Positions 28,856 through 38,309 of a DNA stretch of 64,000 nucleotides are shown here, one piece after another. Both the position numbers and the translations under genes were made by a program. Source of the DNA: Pseudomonas putida (GTDB taxonomy: Bacteria; Pseudomonadota; Gammaproteobacteria; Pseudomonadales; Pseudomonadaceae); contig NZ_CP011789.1 of assembly GCF_001636055.1 (NCBI RefSeq), forward strand, positions 1,364,001 to 1,428,000, written 5' to 3'. The notes beneath the pieces were generated by a model. It was not told the DNA's origin. It saw nothing but the letters and a program-made list of their open reading frames with translations, and made no database searches. How positions within the stretch are numbered: position 1 is the first letter of the stretch; every line of letters begins with the position of its first letter.

Positions 28856-31006
28856 ATGCATGAAGAAGGCAAGATGGGGCCCTTGGTGGCCGCCATCGAC
28901 AGAGGGGTGCGCACGCCCTTGCCTTGCCTTCCCGTCGTGCTCCTGCAAGTACGTGACAAAGCGGCACTGCACTTGCGCCAAGGGCTGCGTGCCCTGTTCG
29001 ACAACGCTGACGACACGCTCTTCGAAATGGCTGACAAGGCTTGCGCGGGCGATCAGCAACATCTCTATTTCGAAGCCATGCGCGACTTGCGTCTCAAGCG
29101 CAAGAGCATCGAACGTGCCTTTCTCGATATCTTCCATGAAACCTTCAGCCGCATCGGCCAGGCCGACCCGTTGGGCGCGCTGGGCACTATCGACCTGCCC
29201 GTCGGCAAGGCCCAGCGCGAGCGAACACTGGCGGTCGGTGCCATGGTCGAGCGCGTGCTGGCGCGCGACATCTTTGCCCTCGAGCAACTCGGCCAGCGCT
29301 TTGCCGCCCTGCTCGAAATCCCCCTCGATGTGCGGTGCAATCCGCTGGGGCCTGCATGCCTGTGTGGCTACTTTCTGGACGCCGGACGCAGCCTGGGGGT
29401 AGACCTCAAGGTCAAGCTGGTCCTGCTCAAGCTGTTCGAGCGCTATGTGCTGCGCGACGTCGACCTGCTCTATGGCGAGGCCAACCAGTTGCTGGCCGCG
29501 GCGGGCGTGCTGGGCGAACTTGCCCCCGCTCCGCGTCGGCGTGCCGAGGACCGCGGCCTGGCCGCACGACGCACCCCGGCCTCGTTGATCGCGGGTGAAG
29601 ACATAGGTGCGGACAGCGCCGGCCAGGCTTATTTCGCCTCGCTGGAAGGCTTGCTGGCACCGGTACGTGGCAGGCTGGCGCCGCGCTTGCAGAGTGTCTC
29701 GGCGGCGCAGCCGATCGGTAGCGCCGACCTGTTGCGCTTGCTCACTCACCTGCAGCATTACGTGCCCGGGCCGTTCGAGGCCGATGATTTCGACCTCGGC
29801 CAGCAGCTCGAACAACTGTTGCTGCGGGTCAGCGTTCGCAGTGGCACGCGCCGCCGCCTGGCCACTGCCGACGAAGACATGATCAACCTGGTCGACCTGC
29901 TGTTCGACCACATCCAGCGCGACGATAACCTGCCCCCGCCCCTGCGCGCTCTGCTTGGACGCTTGCACATCCCGCTGCTCAAGGTCGCCTTGCTCGACAA
30001 GAGCCTGTTCAGCCGTGCCAGTCATCCAGCGCGCCGCCTGCTCAACGAGATCGCTGCCATGGCCATCGGTTGGGAAGGAGCGGGTGAAGGGTTGCAGGCG
30101 CGGGTGGAGCGTATCGTCTTGCGGCTGCTCAGCGATTTCACCGACGATGCTCGGCTGTTCGCCGAGGTGCTCGACGAGTTCCTGCTCTTCAGCACCGAAG
30201 AGCGTCGGCGCAACGAGCTGCTGGAGCAGCGCACCCGCGATGCCGAGGAGGGGCGGGCGCGGACGTTGCAGGCACGTCAGCAGGTCCAGCAGGCGCTCAA
30301 CCAACGCCTGCGCGGGCGCGTATTGCCGCGGGTGGTGGTGCAGATGCTGGTGGACTCCTGGAGCCAGGTGCTGCTGCTCGCCTGGCTCAAGCAGGGCGAG
30401 GCGTCCGCGGCCTGGATCGATGGCCTGGCGACCATGGACGCGCTGCTGGCCAGCATCGCACCGCACCCGGGGCCGCAAGCGCGCCAGGCCCTGCTCGAAC
30501 AGGTGCCGGGGCTGCTCAAGGCGTTGCGCGATGGGCTGGCGGGGGTGGCACTGGATTCGGCTGCGCTGCGCGAGTTCTTCCTGCAACTGGAGCGTCTGCA
30601 CCTGCGCGCCTGTGCCGAGCCCGGCCAATGGCAGGACGAGGCTGATGATGTGCGGGTGGAGACGGATATCGTCCTTGCCGTCGCCGAGGAGTCGGCAGGT
30701 GGCCGGGCGCCGGTCCTGGACGAGCACAGCCCGCAATTGCGCCAGGTCCAGCGCCTGCGCCTGGGCACCTGGATCGAGCTCAGCGACGATGACGAGCCGC
30801 TGCGCTGCAAGCTGGTGGCGCGTATCGACAGCAGTGATCGGCTGGTCTTCGCCAACCGCACCGGCATGAAGGTGCGCGAGTGGAACAGCATTGGCCTGGC
30901 CCTTGCCCTGCATCGTGGCGAGGCACGGGTGCTGGACGACGGGCTGCTGTTCGAGCGGGCCCTCGATGCGGTGCTCGACAGCCTGCGCATTGCCCAGGCA
31001 CGTTGA
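28856..31006 (+). CDS. DUF1631 domain protein
   Basis: The 716-aa cytoplasmic protein is a DUF1631 family member, historically mislabelled thymidine phosphorylase. It has no signal peptide or membrane helix and is highly helical. The last 100 residues (LRLGTWIELSDDDEPLRCKL and on) look like a small beta-barrel of PilZ-like character, which hints at second-messenger binding but is not proof. AAGGAG stands before the ATG at 28856. It is divergent from nadC and precedes ampD. Confidence 0.85.
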   Translation: MHEEGKMGPLVAAIDRGVRTPLPCLPVVLLQVRDKAALHLRQGLRALFDNADDTLFEMADKACAGDQQHLYFEAMRDLRLKRKSIERAFLDIFHETFSRIGQADPLGALGTIDLPVGKAQRERTLAVGAMVERVLARDIFALEQLGQRFAALLEIPLDVRCNPLGPACLCGYFLDAGRSLGVDLKVKLVLLKLFERYVLRDVDLLYGEANQLLAAAGVLGELAPAPRRRAEDRGLAARRTPASLIAGEDIGADSAGQAYFASLEGLLAPVRGRLAPRLQSVSAAQPIGSADLLRLLTHLQHYVPGPFEADDFDLGQQLEQLLLRVSVRSGTRRRLATADEDMINLVDLLFDHIQRDDNLPPPLRALLGRLHIPLLKVALLDKSLFSRASHPARRLLNEIAAMAIGWEGAGEGLQARVERIVLRLLSDFTDDARLFAEVLDEFLLFSTEERRRNELLEQRTRDAEEGRARTLQARQQVQQALNQRLRGRVLPRVVVQMLVDSWSQVLLLAWLKQGEASAAWIDGLATMDALLASIAPHPGPQARQALLEQVPGLLKALRDGLAGVALDSAALREFFLQLERLHLRACAEPGQWQDEADDVRVETDIVLAVAEESAGGRAPVLDEHSPQLRQVQRLRLGTWIELSDDDEPLRCKLVARIDSSDRLVFANRTGMKVREWNSIGLALALHRGEARVLDDGLLFERALDAVLDSLRIAQAR

Positions 31007-31089
31007 GGTACCCACAATCATTTACATGCAAGCGCGCTGTCGGCGGGGCATACTGAAGCCTCGTATCCGGCGTTTTTCAGGATCTGCCC

Positions 31090-31650
31090 ATGCAATTGGA
31101 CCGCGCCACTGGCTGGTTCTCCGGTGTCACTCACTGCCCCTCGCCGAACTTCAACGCCCGCCCCGAAGGCGAGGCGATTTCCCTGCTGGTGATCCACAAC
31201 ATCAGCCTGCCGCCAGCCTGTTTCGGTACGGGCAAGGTTCAGCAGTTCTTCCAGAACCGGCTTGACCCGGCAGAGCATCCCTACTTCGAAAGCATCCAGC
31301 ACCTGACCGTGTCGGCGCACCTGTTCGTCGAGCGCGATGGTGCGGTCACCCAGTTCGTGTCGTTGCTCGACCGCGCCTGGCATGCCGGGGTGTCGTGCTT
31401 CGACGGGCGTGAGGGATGCAACGACTTTTCCATCGGCATCGAGCTCGAAGGCACCGACGATATGCCCTACACCGATGCCCAGTACACCGCCCTGCAACAG
31501 CTGACGCGGCAGATCCGCAGCCTCTGGCCTGCGATCAGCCCCGAACGCATCAAGGGTCACGACGATATCGCGCCGGGACGCAAGACCGATCCCGGGCCAG
31601 CTTTCGACTGGCCCCGCTACCGCGCCGCGCTGAACGAGGACAAGGCATGA
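31090..31650 (+). CDS. ampD: 1,6-anhydro-N-acetylmuramyl-L-alanine amidase AmpD
   Basis: The 186-aa cytoplasmic zinc amidase strips the stem peptide from anhydro-muropeptides in cell-wall recycling and so restrains AmpR-dependent beta-lactamase induction. Zinc ligands appear as H36 in LVIHNISLP and the His and Asp of KGHDDIAPGRKTDPG. HAGVSCFDGREGCNDFSIGI is typical of AmpD. The stop overlaps ampE by four bases. Confidence 0.95.
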   Translation: MQLDRATGWFSGVTHCPSPNFNARPEGEAISLLVIHNISLPPACFGTGKVQQFFQNRLDPAEHPYFESIQHLTVSAHLFVERDGAVTQFVSLLDRAWHAGVSCFDGREGCNDFSIGIELEGTDDMPYTDAQYTALQQLTRQIRSLWPAISPERIKGHDDIAPGRKTDPGPAFDWPRYRAALNEDKA

Positions 31651-32477
31651 GTTTCCTGGTGTTGGTACTGGTGTTGTGGGTCGAGCAGTTCTCGTCCCTG
31701 CGCCATCGCTTGCAGCGTGACGGGTTCTTCCTCGGTGAGCTGGTGCGTCTGGAGCGCAGCGGCAAGGTACACCCCTGGTGGAGCCTGACGATCCTGGTGC
31801 TGGCACCGGTGCTGGTGCTGGCGTTGCTGCTGCATGTGTTGCAGCCGGTGGCCTACGGCTTGCTGGCGCTGCCAGTGCACCTGCTGGTGCTGATCTACAG
31901 CCTTGGGCGCGGAGATGCCAAGGCGGCGCTCGGCCCGTTCCGCGACGCCTGGCGTCGGGGTGATGAACAGGCGGCGCTGCATGTGGCCGAGCGCGACCTG
32001 AGCCTGGCTGCAGACGATCCGCGTGACCTGCTGGCGCGGGTGCAGGGCAACCTGGTATGGCAGGCGTACCAGAGCTTCTTTGCCGTGATCTTCTGGTATT
32101 TCCTGCTCGGCCCGGCCGCAGCACTGGGGTATCGCTTGCTGGCGCTGAGTGCAGCAAACAGCCATCAACCAGCGCTCAAGGAGCGCGCGGCGCAGCTGCG
32201 CCATGCCATGGACTGGTTGCCGGTGCGGGTGTTGGCATTGAGCTTCGCGCTGGTCGGCAACTTCGTTTCGGTGGCCCGGGTGATGCTGCACGAAGTGCTC
32301 AACTGGCACATCAGCGCGGGGCAGTTGATCGCCCGTGTCGGGCGGGTGGCCGATGACATTCCCGAGGAAGAAGAGGCGCAGAGTGCGCTGGCGCGCTTGG
32401 ACAGCCTGTGGGAACTGCTGCTGCGCAGCGCGGTGCTGTGGTACGCGGTGTTTGCGCTGTGGACGGTGCTGCTCTGA
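31647..32477 (+). CDS. ampE: Regulatory signalling modulator AmpE
   Basis: The 276-aa inner-membrane protein has four or five transmembrane segments, with the N-terminal signature MSFLVLVLVLWVEQFSSLR. It is the conserved partner of ampD and is translationally coupled through ATGA. Its role in beta-lactamase signalling is poorly defined. Confidence 0.92.
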   Translation: MSFLVLVLVLWVEQFSSLRHRLQRDGFFLGELVRLERSGKVHPWWSLTILVLAPVLVLALLLHVLQPVAYGLLALPVHLLVLIYSLGRGDAKAALGPFRDAWRRGDEQAALHVAERDLSLAADDPRDLLARVQGNLVWQAYQSFFAVIFWYFLLGPAAALGYRLLALSAANSHQPALKERAAQLRHAMDWLPVRVLALSFALVGNFVSVARVMLHEVLNWHISAGQLIARVGRVADDIPEEEEAQSALARLDSLWELLLRSAVLWYAVFALWTVLL

Positions 32478-32602
32478 ACTGAACGCCGAAGCCGCTTAAC
32501 CTTAAGTTACAAACCTTGGATTGATTCTGCGCTATACAGAGCCTCGGCCAGTTATGGCCTTGTGCTACCCCGCAGAACAATAAAAATCCAAGGAGGTGAC
32601 CC

Positions 32603-34615
32603 ATGAAGCGCCTGCTCCATCCGGCCATCGCGTTGATGAACCGGCTGAGCTTCGGCATGAAGTTCAGCCTGATCAGCGTCCTGTTCTTCCTGCCCATGCT
32701 GGTCACCAGCTTCTATCTGGTTCGCGATGCCTATCGCCAGTTCCATGTCACAGGCGTCGAGCTGAGCGGCCTTGGCCCTGTGGCTGGCAGCCTGGCCCTG
32801 CGTGGCGACCTCGAAAGCCTGGGCAATCTCCTGCAGATCAACGCCGTGCTCGGCCAGTCGGGCCAGGCCGGGGATGTCGAAGCGCGTATCGATGCCCTCG
32901 AGGACAAGGTCCAGGCCCAGCTCCAGGCCCTGGCGAGCCACGATCCGCAACTCGAAGCCAAGCGCGTCGAGCTGGCCGACGCCTTCGCCAAGGCTCGCGC
33001 CGAAACCTCCCTGCAAAACAAGACCGCGCTGTTCGACAAGCTGCTGGCCCAGGCTCAGGTGCTGGGCAAGCTGGTGGCCAGCCAGGCGGGCTTGAGCCAG
33101 GACAATCAGGCGTCGGTACGCCAGTTGAGCGACCTGATCGGTGCCAGCACCGCCCAGGTCACCCAGATGCTCGGCGAAGGACGGGCCATCGGCGCTGTTG
33201 CCCTGGGGCGCGGTTTCATCGATTCGGCGGGGAGTGCGCGGTTCGAAGACTTGCTGCAACGCCTGGAGCGTCTGTCGGCCGACTACGCCCTGCGTGTGGA
33301 GGATGCGCTGGCTGCCGATGCCCAGGCCAAGGCCAGCCTCGGTGCGCAGGCCCAGGCCAGCCAGGCGACGGTGCGCCGGGCTGCGGCGCTGTTCGAGGAC
33401 CAGGTCGTGGTGGCCGAGACCCTCGATGCGCCCTGGCCTGCCTTCTACGAGCAGGTCAGTGCCCTGATGGGCGAAACCTACCGCCTCAACGATGCAGTGA
33501 TCGCCCACCTGCAGCAGCAGTTGCAGGCACGCCTGGGCGAGCACCGCCTGCACATGCTGGCGCTGGTCGCGGCGCTGGCCATCGTGTTCCTGTCGATCCT
33601 CTACCTCTACAGCGGCTTCTATGTGTCGACCCGGCGTACCCTTGGCAATCTCGGTGCGGCCATGGACAGGGTGGCCGGTGGCGACATGACGGTCAGCTTC
33701 GAGGTGCGCAGCCAGGATGAGCTGGGCGAGTTGGGCCAGGGTTTCAACGAGACCGTGCGGCGCATCCGGGGGCTGATCGAGCAGGTGGGGCGTACCGTGG
33801 CGACCGTCGAGGAGCAGGCCGGGCAGGTGCTTTCGGTGTCGACACGCAGCAACCAGGCCGTGAGTGGCCAGCGCGAACAGATCGAGCAGGTGGCCACGGC
33901 GATGAACCAGATGAGCGCCACCGCCCTAGAGGTGGCCCGCAGCGCGGCGCTGGCCGCCGATGGTGCGCAGCAGGTCAACCGCGAGAGTGCCAACGGGCGC
34001 AGCCTGGTGGCGCACCAGCAGGACAGCATTGCTCGCCTGGCCGGCGAGATCGACCAGACGGTGGTTGCGGTCAACCAGCTGGTCGGCGACAGCCAGGCCA
34101 TCGGCCGGGTGCTGGAAGTGATCCGCAGCATTGCCGAGCAGACCAACCTGCTGGCACTGAACGCAGCCATCGAGGCGGCGCGTGCGGGCGAGCAGGGCAG
34201 GGGCTTTGCCGTGGTTGCCGATGAAGTACGTACCCTGGCACGCCGCACCCAGGACTCCACCGAGGAGATCGCGCAGATGATCCAGCGCCTGCAGGAAGGG
34301 GTTGGTGCTGCCGTGCGAGCCATGGGCAGCAGCCACCAGATGGCGGCGGGGACCGTGGATGAAGCGCGGCAGGTGCAGCAGGCACTTGCCAATATCCTGG
34401 GCGCGGTGGGCGGCATCGTCGAGCAGAACCAGCAGATCGCCGCGGCCGTCGAGCAACAAACGGCCGTGGCCCATGACATCGACCAGAACATCGTGGCGAT
34501 CAACCGCGCGGCGCAGGACACCACGCAGGGTGCCTGCCAGACGGAGGACGCCAGCCGCGCGCTGTCGAGCCAGGTGGTGGAGCTGAAGCGGCTGATCGGG
34601 GCCTTTAGAGTCTAG
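32603..34615 (+). CDS. Methyl-accepting chemotaxis protein with periplasmic helical sensor
   Basis: The 670-aa receptor has TM1 (about 21-42), a large helical periplasmic domain (about 43-308) and TM2 (about 309-333). A HAMP domain and a signalling domain with [18 protein letters not shown] follow. AAGGAGGTGA precedes the ATG at 32603, an almost perfect ribosome site implying high translation. A transducer gene directly after ampE also occurs in P. aeruginosa. Its ligand is unknown. It ends ten bases from a convergent gene. Confidence 0.92.
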   Translation: MKRLLHPAIALMNRLSFGMKFSLISVLFFLPMLVTSFYLVRDAYRQFHVTGVELSGLGPVAGSLALRGDLESLGNLLQINAVLGQSGQAGDVEARIDALEDKVQAQLQALASHDPQLEAKRVELADAFAKARAETSLQNKTALFDKLLAQAQVLGKLVASQAGLSQDNQASVRQLSDLIGASTAQVTQMLGEGRAIGAVALGRGFIDSAGSARFEDLLQRLERLSADYALRVEDALAADAQAKASLGAQAQASQATVRRAAALFEDQVVVAETLDAPWPAFYEQVSALMGETYRLNDAVIAHLQQQLQARLGEHRLHMLALVAALAIVFLSILYLYSGFYVSTRRTLGNLGAAMDRVAGGDMTVSFEVRSQDELGELGQGFNETVRRIRGLIEQVGRTVATVEEQAGQVLSVSTRSNQAVSGQREQIEQVATAMNQMSATALEVARSAALAADGAQQVNRESANGRSLVAHQQDSIARLAGEIDQTVVAVNQLVGDSQAIGRVLEVIRSIAEQTNLLALNAAIEAARAGEQGRGFAVVADEVRTLARRTQDSTEEIAQMIQRLQEGVGAAVRAMGSSHQMAAGTVDEARQVQQALANILGAVGGIVEQNQQIAAAVEQQTAVAHDIDQNIVAINRAAQDTTQGACQTEDASRALSSQVVELKRLIGAFRV

Positions 34616-34625
34616 ATGGCCCCTG

Positions 34626-35783
34626 TCAGCCCTGCGGCGCTGTGATCTCCACGGGTTTGCGCAGATCCCTCAGGCTGCGGGTCACGGTGCCGGTGTTGCA
34701 CTTGGCCGCCGCCTGCTCCGGGGTCATGTCGCGGAGGGTGCGGTAGAACAGTTCGCAGGTCTGTTTTTTCTGGGTCACCTGCCACTTGGTCGAGCAGGCC
34801 TCCAGTGTCAGCTTGGCGTCCGCCTGCGGGTTGCGGCCCATGCCGGCCTGCCAGCAGGCGGCGGTCAGGTCCTGGCCCATCATCTTCAGGCCTGCGGCGT
34901 CCGCCTTGTCCTGATCCCCGCCGGTGTTGTTCTTGTCGGCCGCATACCAGATCGCACTCGGGTGGTTGGCGCCCAGCACCGGCACTTGGGTACCTGCTTC
35001 AGGGCTGATGCTGACCAGCCCCAGCACATTGACCTTCGGCCCGTACTGCTGCTGGATCCAGCTGCGCACCGGTGCGCCGAAAGCCACCATCGGCAGGGGC
35101 TTGGCGTCGTGGCGCAGGGTCATCTCCTTGACCATGCGCGTCTGATAGTCGGCGAAGTAGCTGTAGGTGCCTTCCAGGTCCTTGCCGGCGCTGGCGGGCG
35201 CAGCGATCGGGGCGATGTCGACGATGGTCTGGTAGGCCGGGGTCTGGCTGGCCTCGACACCGTTGAAGGTCAGCAGCTGCGCCCAGCGATCGGTGGTGTT
35301 GGAGCGCAGGTAGTCCTGGGCCTGGGTCAGCGAATAATCCGGTGGGAAGTGCAGCAGCTCGATGCTGCGGCGATTTTCCAGGGCCATGCCCAGTGGCAGG
35401 AACAGGTACCAGTCGTAGGCCCACTTGCCATCGTTGTTCAGACGGGTAGCGCCTTGGTAGGCCAGTTCGCCGCTGTCGAGTAGCTTGCGCAACGGCTCGG
35501 CATAGCTGGCTGGAACGTCGCTGATATGGGCATGCAGCCTGTCGTTGTCGCGACGCACCTGCACCTGGGCGTCGGCATAGCCGTCGCGGCGTACGCTCTG
35601 GGTCAGGTAGTGCTCGACGGTCTGCTCCAGCGTCCAGTCGCGAAAGCAGATCACGTGGCAGTTGTTGGGGAAGGCGAACAAGCGGGTGACCCGTTGCGCA
35701 TCGCCCAGGTCGATCTGTGCATCCGCCAGTGCCAGGCCGCTGAAGGCGAGGGCGGCCAGGCCCGATACAGCCATCTTTTGCAT
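34626..35783 (-). CDS. Secreted/periplasmic protein of unknown function
   Basis: The 385-aa protein has a signal peptide (MQKMAVSGLAALAFSGLALA, cleavage near residue 20). The mature part contains paired cysteines, e.g. NNCHVICF, and ends with a repeat-like LRDM...LRDL. I do not recognise a family. A strong AAGGAG before the ATG at 35783 supports the start. It is divergent from the M15-type peptidase gene, with a 65-base shared promoter region, so the two may be co-regulated. Confidence 0.75.
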   Translation of the reverse strand: MQKMAVSGLAALAFSGLALADAQIDLGDAQRVTRLFAFPNNCHVICFRDWTLEQTVEHYLTQSVRRDGYADAQVQVRRDNDRLHAHISDVPASYAEPLRKLLDSGELAYQGATRLNNDGKWAYDWYLFLPLGMALENRRSIELLHFPPDYSLTQAQDYLRSNTTDRWAQLLTFNGVEASQTPAYQTIVDIAPIAAPASAGKDLEGTYSYFADYQTRMVKEMTLRHDAKPLPMVAFGAPVRSWIQQQYGPKVNVLGLVSISPEAGTQVPVLGANHPSAIWYAADKNNTGGDQDKADAAGLKMMGQDLTAACWQAGMGRNPQADAKLTLEACSTKWQVTQKKQTCELFYRTLRDMTPEQAAAKCNTGTVTRSLRDLRKPVEITAPQG

Positions 35784-35848
35784 GCTTAACTCCTTGTCAG
35801 TGGCCGCCAGGGTCGGCGGGCTGCTCATACTGGATGAAGAGGTGGGGG

Positions 35849-36433
35849 ATGAAAAGTGTCGGAACATGGCTGTTGGCGACGTCGCTTCTGGCGATGACAG
35901 GGGTCTGCGCCGATGAGCGTGATGTGCGGATGTTCGCGCATTGGGCGGGCGACCACGAGACCCGCGCGTTTCGCCAGATGCTGGTGGATGCGCGGTTGTA
36001 CGGGGTGGTGCCGATCCATCAGTTGCTGCGTTCGGCATCGGACTGGCGTCTGTGCCGCGCCTCGCCGTTCGCCATGGCGCCGAGCGCGCAATGGCCGGCC
36101 GTGCGCTCGACCCTGGCACTGATCCGCACCCTCGAGCAGCAGGGCATCCTGCGCCAGTTCGAGGTGGTGTCCGCCTACCGCGAGCCCAAGCTCAACGCTT
36201 GTGCCGGGGGCGCGGTGGGCAGCGCCCATACCCGCGCCTTCGCTGTCGACCTGCTGCTGCCCGACTGGGCCGACCCCAATCCGCTGTGCGCCTTCTGGCA
36301 GCAGCAGGGGCAGGCCTGGAACATGGGGCTGGGGCGCTATCCCTCAGGCCGTATCCATCTCGATACCGCGGGCTATCGCACCTGGGGTGGCGATGGCAGC
36401 GCAGGTTCGTCGTTCTGCGCCAGGCCCAGGTGA
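35849..36433 (+). CDS. Peptidase M15-type zinc carboxypeptidase, periplasmic
   Basis: The 194-aa protein has a signal peptide (cleavage near VCA). It carries the M15 zinc-peptidase motif SAHTRAFAVDLL, where His and Asp are the first two ligands, and a later GRIHLD with the third His. Such enzymes trim peptidoglycan peptides. I start at the ATG at 35849 behind GAGGTGGGG; MKRWGMK at 35834 is an alternative. It runs 61 bases into the convergent LysR gene. Confidence 0.78.
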   Translation: MKSVGTWLLATSLLAMTGVCADERDVRMFAHWAGDHETRAFRQMLVDARLYGVVPIHQLLRSASDWRLCRASPFAMAPSAQWPAVRSTLALIRTLEQQGILRQFEVVSAYREPKLNACAGGAVGSAHTRAFAVDLLLPDWADPNPLCAFWQQQGQAWNMGLGRYPSGRIHLDTAGYRTWGGDGSAGSSFCARPR

Positions 36434-37290
36434 TCGAGGCTGCCCTGGCACTGGCGCAAGACCCATTCGGCGAAGCGCTGGCGCTTGCTGTCGTCGTCCA
36501 GGGGCTGGGGGCTGAGCAGATGATAAGCCGAGCCGTCGCGCAGAAACCCGTAGGGCGCCTGCAACTGGCCGCTGCGTAGTTCATCGCCAACCATCAGTGC
36601 CGAGGCGATGGCCATGCCCAGCCCGGCACTGGCGGCCTGGATCGACAGATAGAAATGCTCGTAGTCGCTGCGTTCTGTGCCGGTGGCGCTGTGGCCGCTC
36701 AGGCTCAGCCAGGTGTTCCAGGCTGTGGTGCGGGTGTGGCTGTGCAGCAGGCGCTGGCCGTCGAGCGTGGCGGGCGCGCCCGCGCGGGCGACAGGGCCGA
36801 TCCATTCCTCGCAGATCTTCAGGCTGTGCAGTTGGCGATCCCAGCGGAAGTCGTCTCGGCGCAACGCCAGGTCGATACCGCCGCGGGTGAAGTCGACCGG
36901 GCCGCCCGCGGCCACCAGGTGCAGTTGCAGGTCCGGGTGGTGGGCATGGAAGTCCGGCAGGCGCGGGATCAGCCAGCGCATGGCGAGGGTGGGCTCGCAC
37001 GACAGCACCAGGACGTTGTCCTGTGCGTGTTCCTGCAGGCGCTGCACCGTGCTGGCGAGCTGTTCGAAAATCGTCTGGGTGGTGTCGAACAGGGTTCGCC
37101 CGGCGGCGGTGAGGAAGACCGCGCGATTGCGGCGCTCGAACAGTTCGATCCCCAGGCCCTCTTCGAGCAGCCGGACCTGGCGGCTGACCGCGCCATGGGT
37201 GACGTGCAGTTGCTCGGCGGCGCGCACGAAGCTTTCGCTGCGCGCAGCGCTGTCGAAGTAGCGCAGGGCGGTGAGGTGGGGGAGCTTCAT
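36373..37290 (-). CDS. LysR-family transcriptional regulator (GcvA-like)
   Basis: The 305-aa protein has an N-terminal winged helix (MKLPHLTALRYFDSAARSESF; VTHGAVSRQVRLLEE) and a periplasmic-binding-like effector domain. It is divergent from a LysE-type exporter, the textbook arrangement for an ArgP-like regulator of amino-acid export, although the helix region looks more like GcvA. The ATG at 37290 is chosen by homology; the ribosome site is poor. It has a 61-base tail-to-tail overlap with the M15 gene. Confidence 0.87.
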   Translation of the reverse strand: MKLPHLTALRYFDSAARSESFVRAAEQLHVTHGAVSRQVRLLEEGLGIELFERRNRAVFLTAAGRTLFDTTQTIFEQLASTVQRLQEHAQDNVLVLSCEPTLAMRWLIPRLPDFHAHHPDLQLHLVAAGGPVDFTRGGIDLALRRDDFRWDRQLHSLKICEEWIGPVARAGAPATLDGQRLLHSHTRTTAWNTWLSLSGHSATGTERSDYEHFYLSIQAASAGLGMAIASALMVGDELRSGQLQAPYGFLRDGSAYHLLSPQPLDDDSKRQRFAEWVLRQCQGSLDHLGLAQNDEPALPSPPQVR

Positions 37291-37462
37291 GGGGCGTCCG
37301 CTGTCTGTTCTGGGCTGCAGTGGCGGCAAGACGCCATGCGCGATAAAAGATAGGTGATGAAAACTAGCAGATAGAGTAGCGGCAAAATCGATTTTTTCCC
37401 GCACCAGAGCCTTCGATAATCGTGCTTCCTGTGTACTGACGTCACCTATCGAGGCTTCTCGC

Positions 37463-38080
37463 ATGACCGAACTGATCGCCGTTGCCCTGTTCACCCTCCT
37501 GGCTGTCATCAGCCCCGGCGCGGACTTCGCCATGGTCACCCGCAGCAGTTATGCACAAGGGCGTCGAGCCGGGCTGGCGGCAGCTTTGGGGATCGCCCTG
37601 GGGGTTCAGGTGCACGTGCTGTACACATTGTTCGGCATCGCTGTGCTCATCAGCCGCAGCCCGACGCTGTTCGTGTTGATGAAAACGCTGGGGGCGGGGT
37701 ATCTGGTCTATCTGGGATACCGGTCGCTGACCAATACCCAACGCATCCGTCTCGACAGCCAGGAGCCGGTCAGTGCGGCGGGCACATTCGCGGCCCTGCG
37801 CACGGGGTTTCTCACCAACGCACTGAACCCCAAGACCATGCTGTTCGTGATCAGCGCCTACACGCAGGTGGTAAAGCCGGGCAGCGAACTGGCGATAAAC
37901 CTGGGCTATGGTGCCTTCATGTCGTTGGCCCATTGGGCGTGGTTCAGCCTGGTGGCGGTGTTTTTCTCCAGCGCCGGGCTGCGCAAGGCGATGATCGAAC
38001 GACAGATCGTGGTGGATCGGGTGATCGGAGTGGCATTGATTGGCCTGGGGGTGGCCGTCGCCATGGCGGGCATACGCTGA
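37463..38080 (+). CDS. LysE/RhtB-family amino-acid exporter
   Basis: The 205-aa inner-membrane protein has about six hydrophobic segments. Its family signature is ISPGADFAMVTRSS near the N-terminus and GFLTNALNPKTMLF in the middle. It should export an amino acid or homoserine lactone-like compound. The 172-base gap to the divergent LysR gene contains AT-rich sequence (37340-37400) suited to LysR binding, although I could not fix an operator. Confidence 0.87.
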   Translation: MTELIAVALFTLLAVISPGADFAMVTRSSYAQGRRAGLAAALGIALGVQVHVLYTLFGIAVLISRSPTLFVLMKTLGAGYLVYLGYRSLTNTQRIRLDSQEPVSAAGTFAALRTGFLTNALNPKTMLFVISAYTQVVKPGSELAINLGYGAFMSLAHWAWFSLVAVFFSSAGLRKAMIERQIVVDRVIGVALIGLGVAVAMAGIR

Positions 38081-38102
38081 AGGGGATTCTCGAGGGCAAA
38101 GA

Positions 38103-38132
38103 AAAAGGGCTTACCTTGCGGTAAGCCCTTTT
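38103..38132. terminator. Bidirectional terminator between lysE-type gene and tRNA-Met
   Basis: A 12-bp perfect stem (AAAAGGGCTTAC/GTAAGCCCTTTT) with loop CTTGCG is flanked by A-rich and T-rich tracts on both sides. It can end transcription of the exporter gene and of the convergent tRNA. Confidence 0.88.
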
Positions 38133-38138
38133 CGTATT

Positions 38139-38215
38139 TGGTGGCTACACAGGGACTTGAACCCCGGACCCCAGCATTATGAATGCTATGCTCTAACCAA
38201 CTGAGCTATGTAGCC
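38139..38215 (-). tRNA. tRNA-Met (CAT), elongator type
   Basis: The 77-nt gene reads GGCTACATAGCTCAGTTGG at the 5' end and GTAGCCACCA at the 3' end, with CCA encoded. The seven-base acceptor stem pairs and the anticodon CAT is at 38179-38181. The G1-C72 pair marks it as elongator rather than initiator tRNA. Confidence 0.96.
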
Positions 38216-38225
38216 AATGGCGCGC

Positions 38226-38254
38226 ATTATTCTCTTGTGATGACCCTCTGTCAA
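38226..38254 (-). promoter_or_regulatory. Sigma-70 promoter of tRNA-Met
   Basis: On the minus strand TTGACA (38254-38249) and AATAAT (38231-38226) are separated by exactly 17 bases, with a GC-rich discriminator before the tRNA. An eight-T run just upstream may act as an UP-like element. Confidence 0.85.
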
Positions 38255-38309
38255 CACTCATTTCAAAAAAAATCTGCACGCTTTCAAAAACTTAGCCGGA
38301 AGGCCCGCT

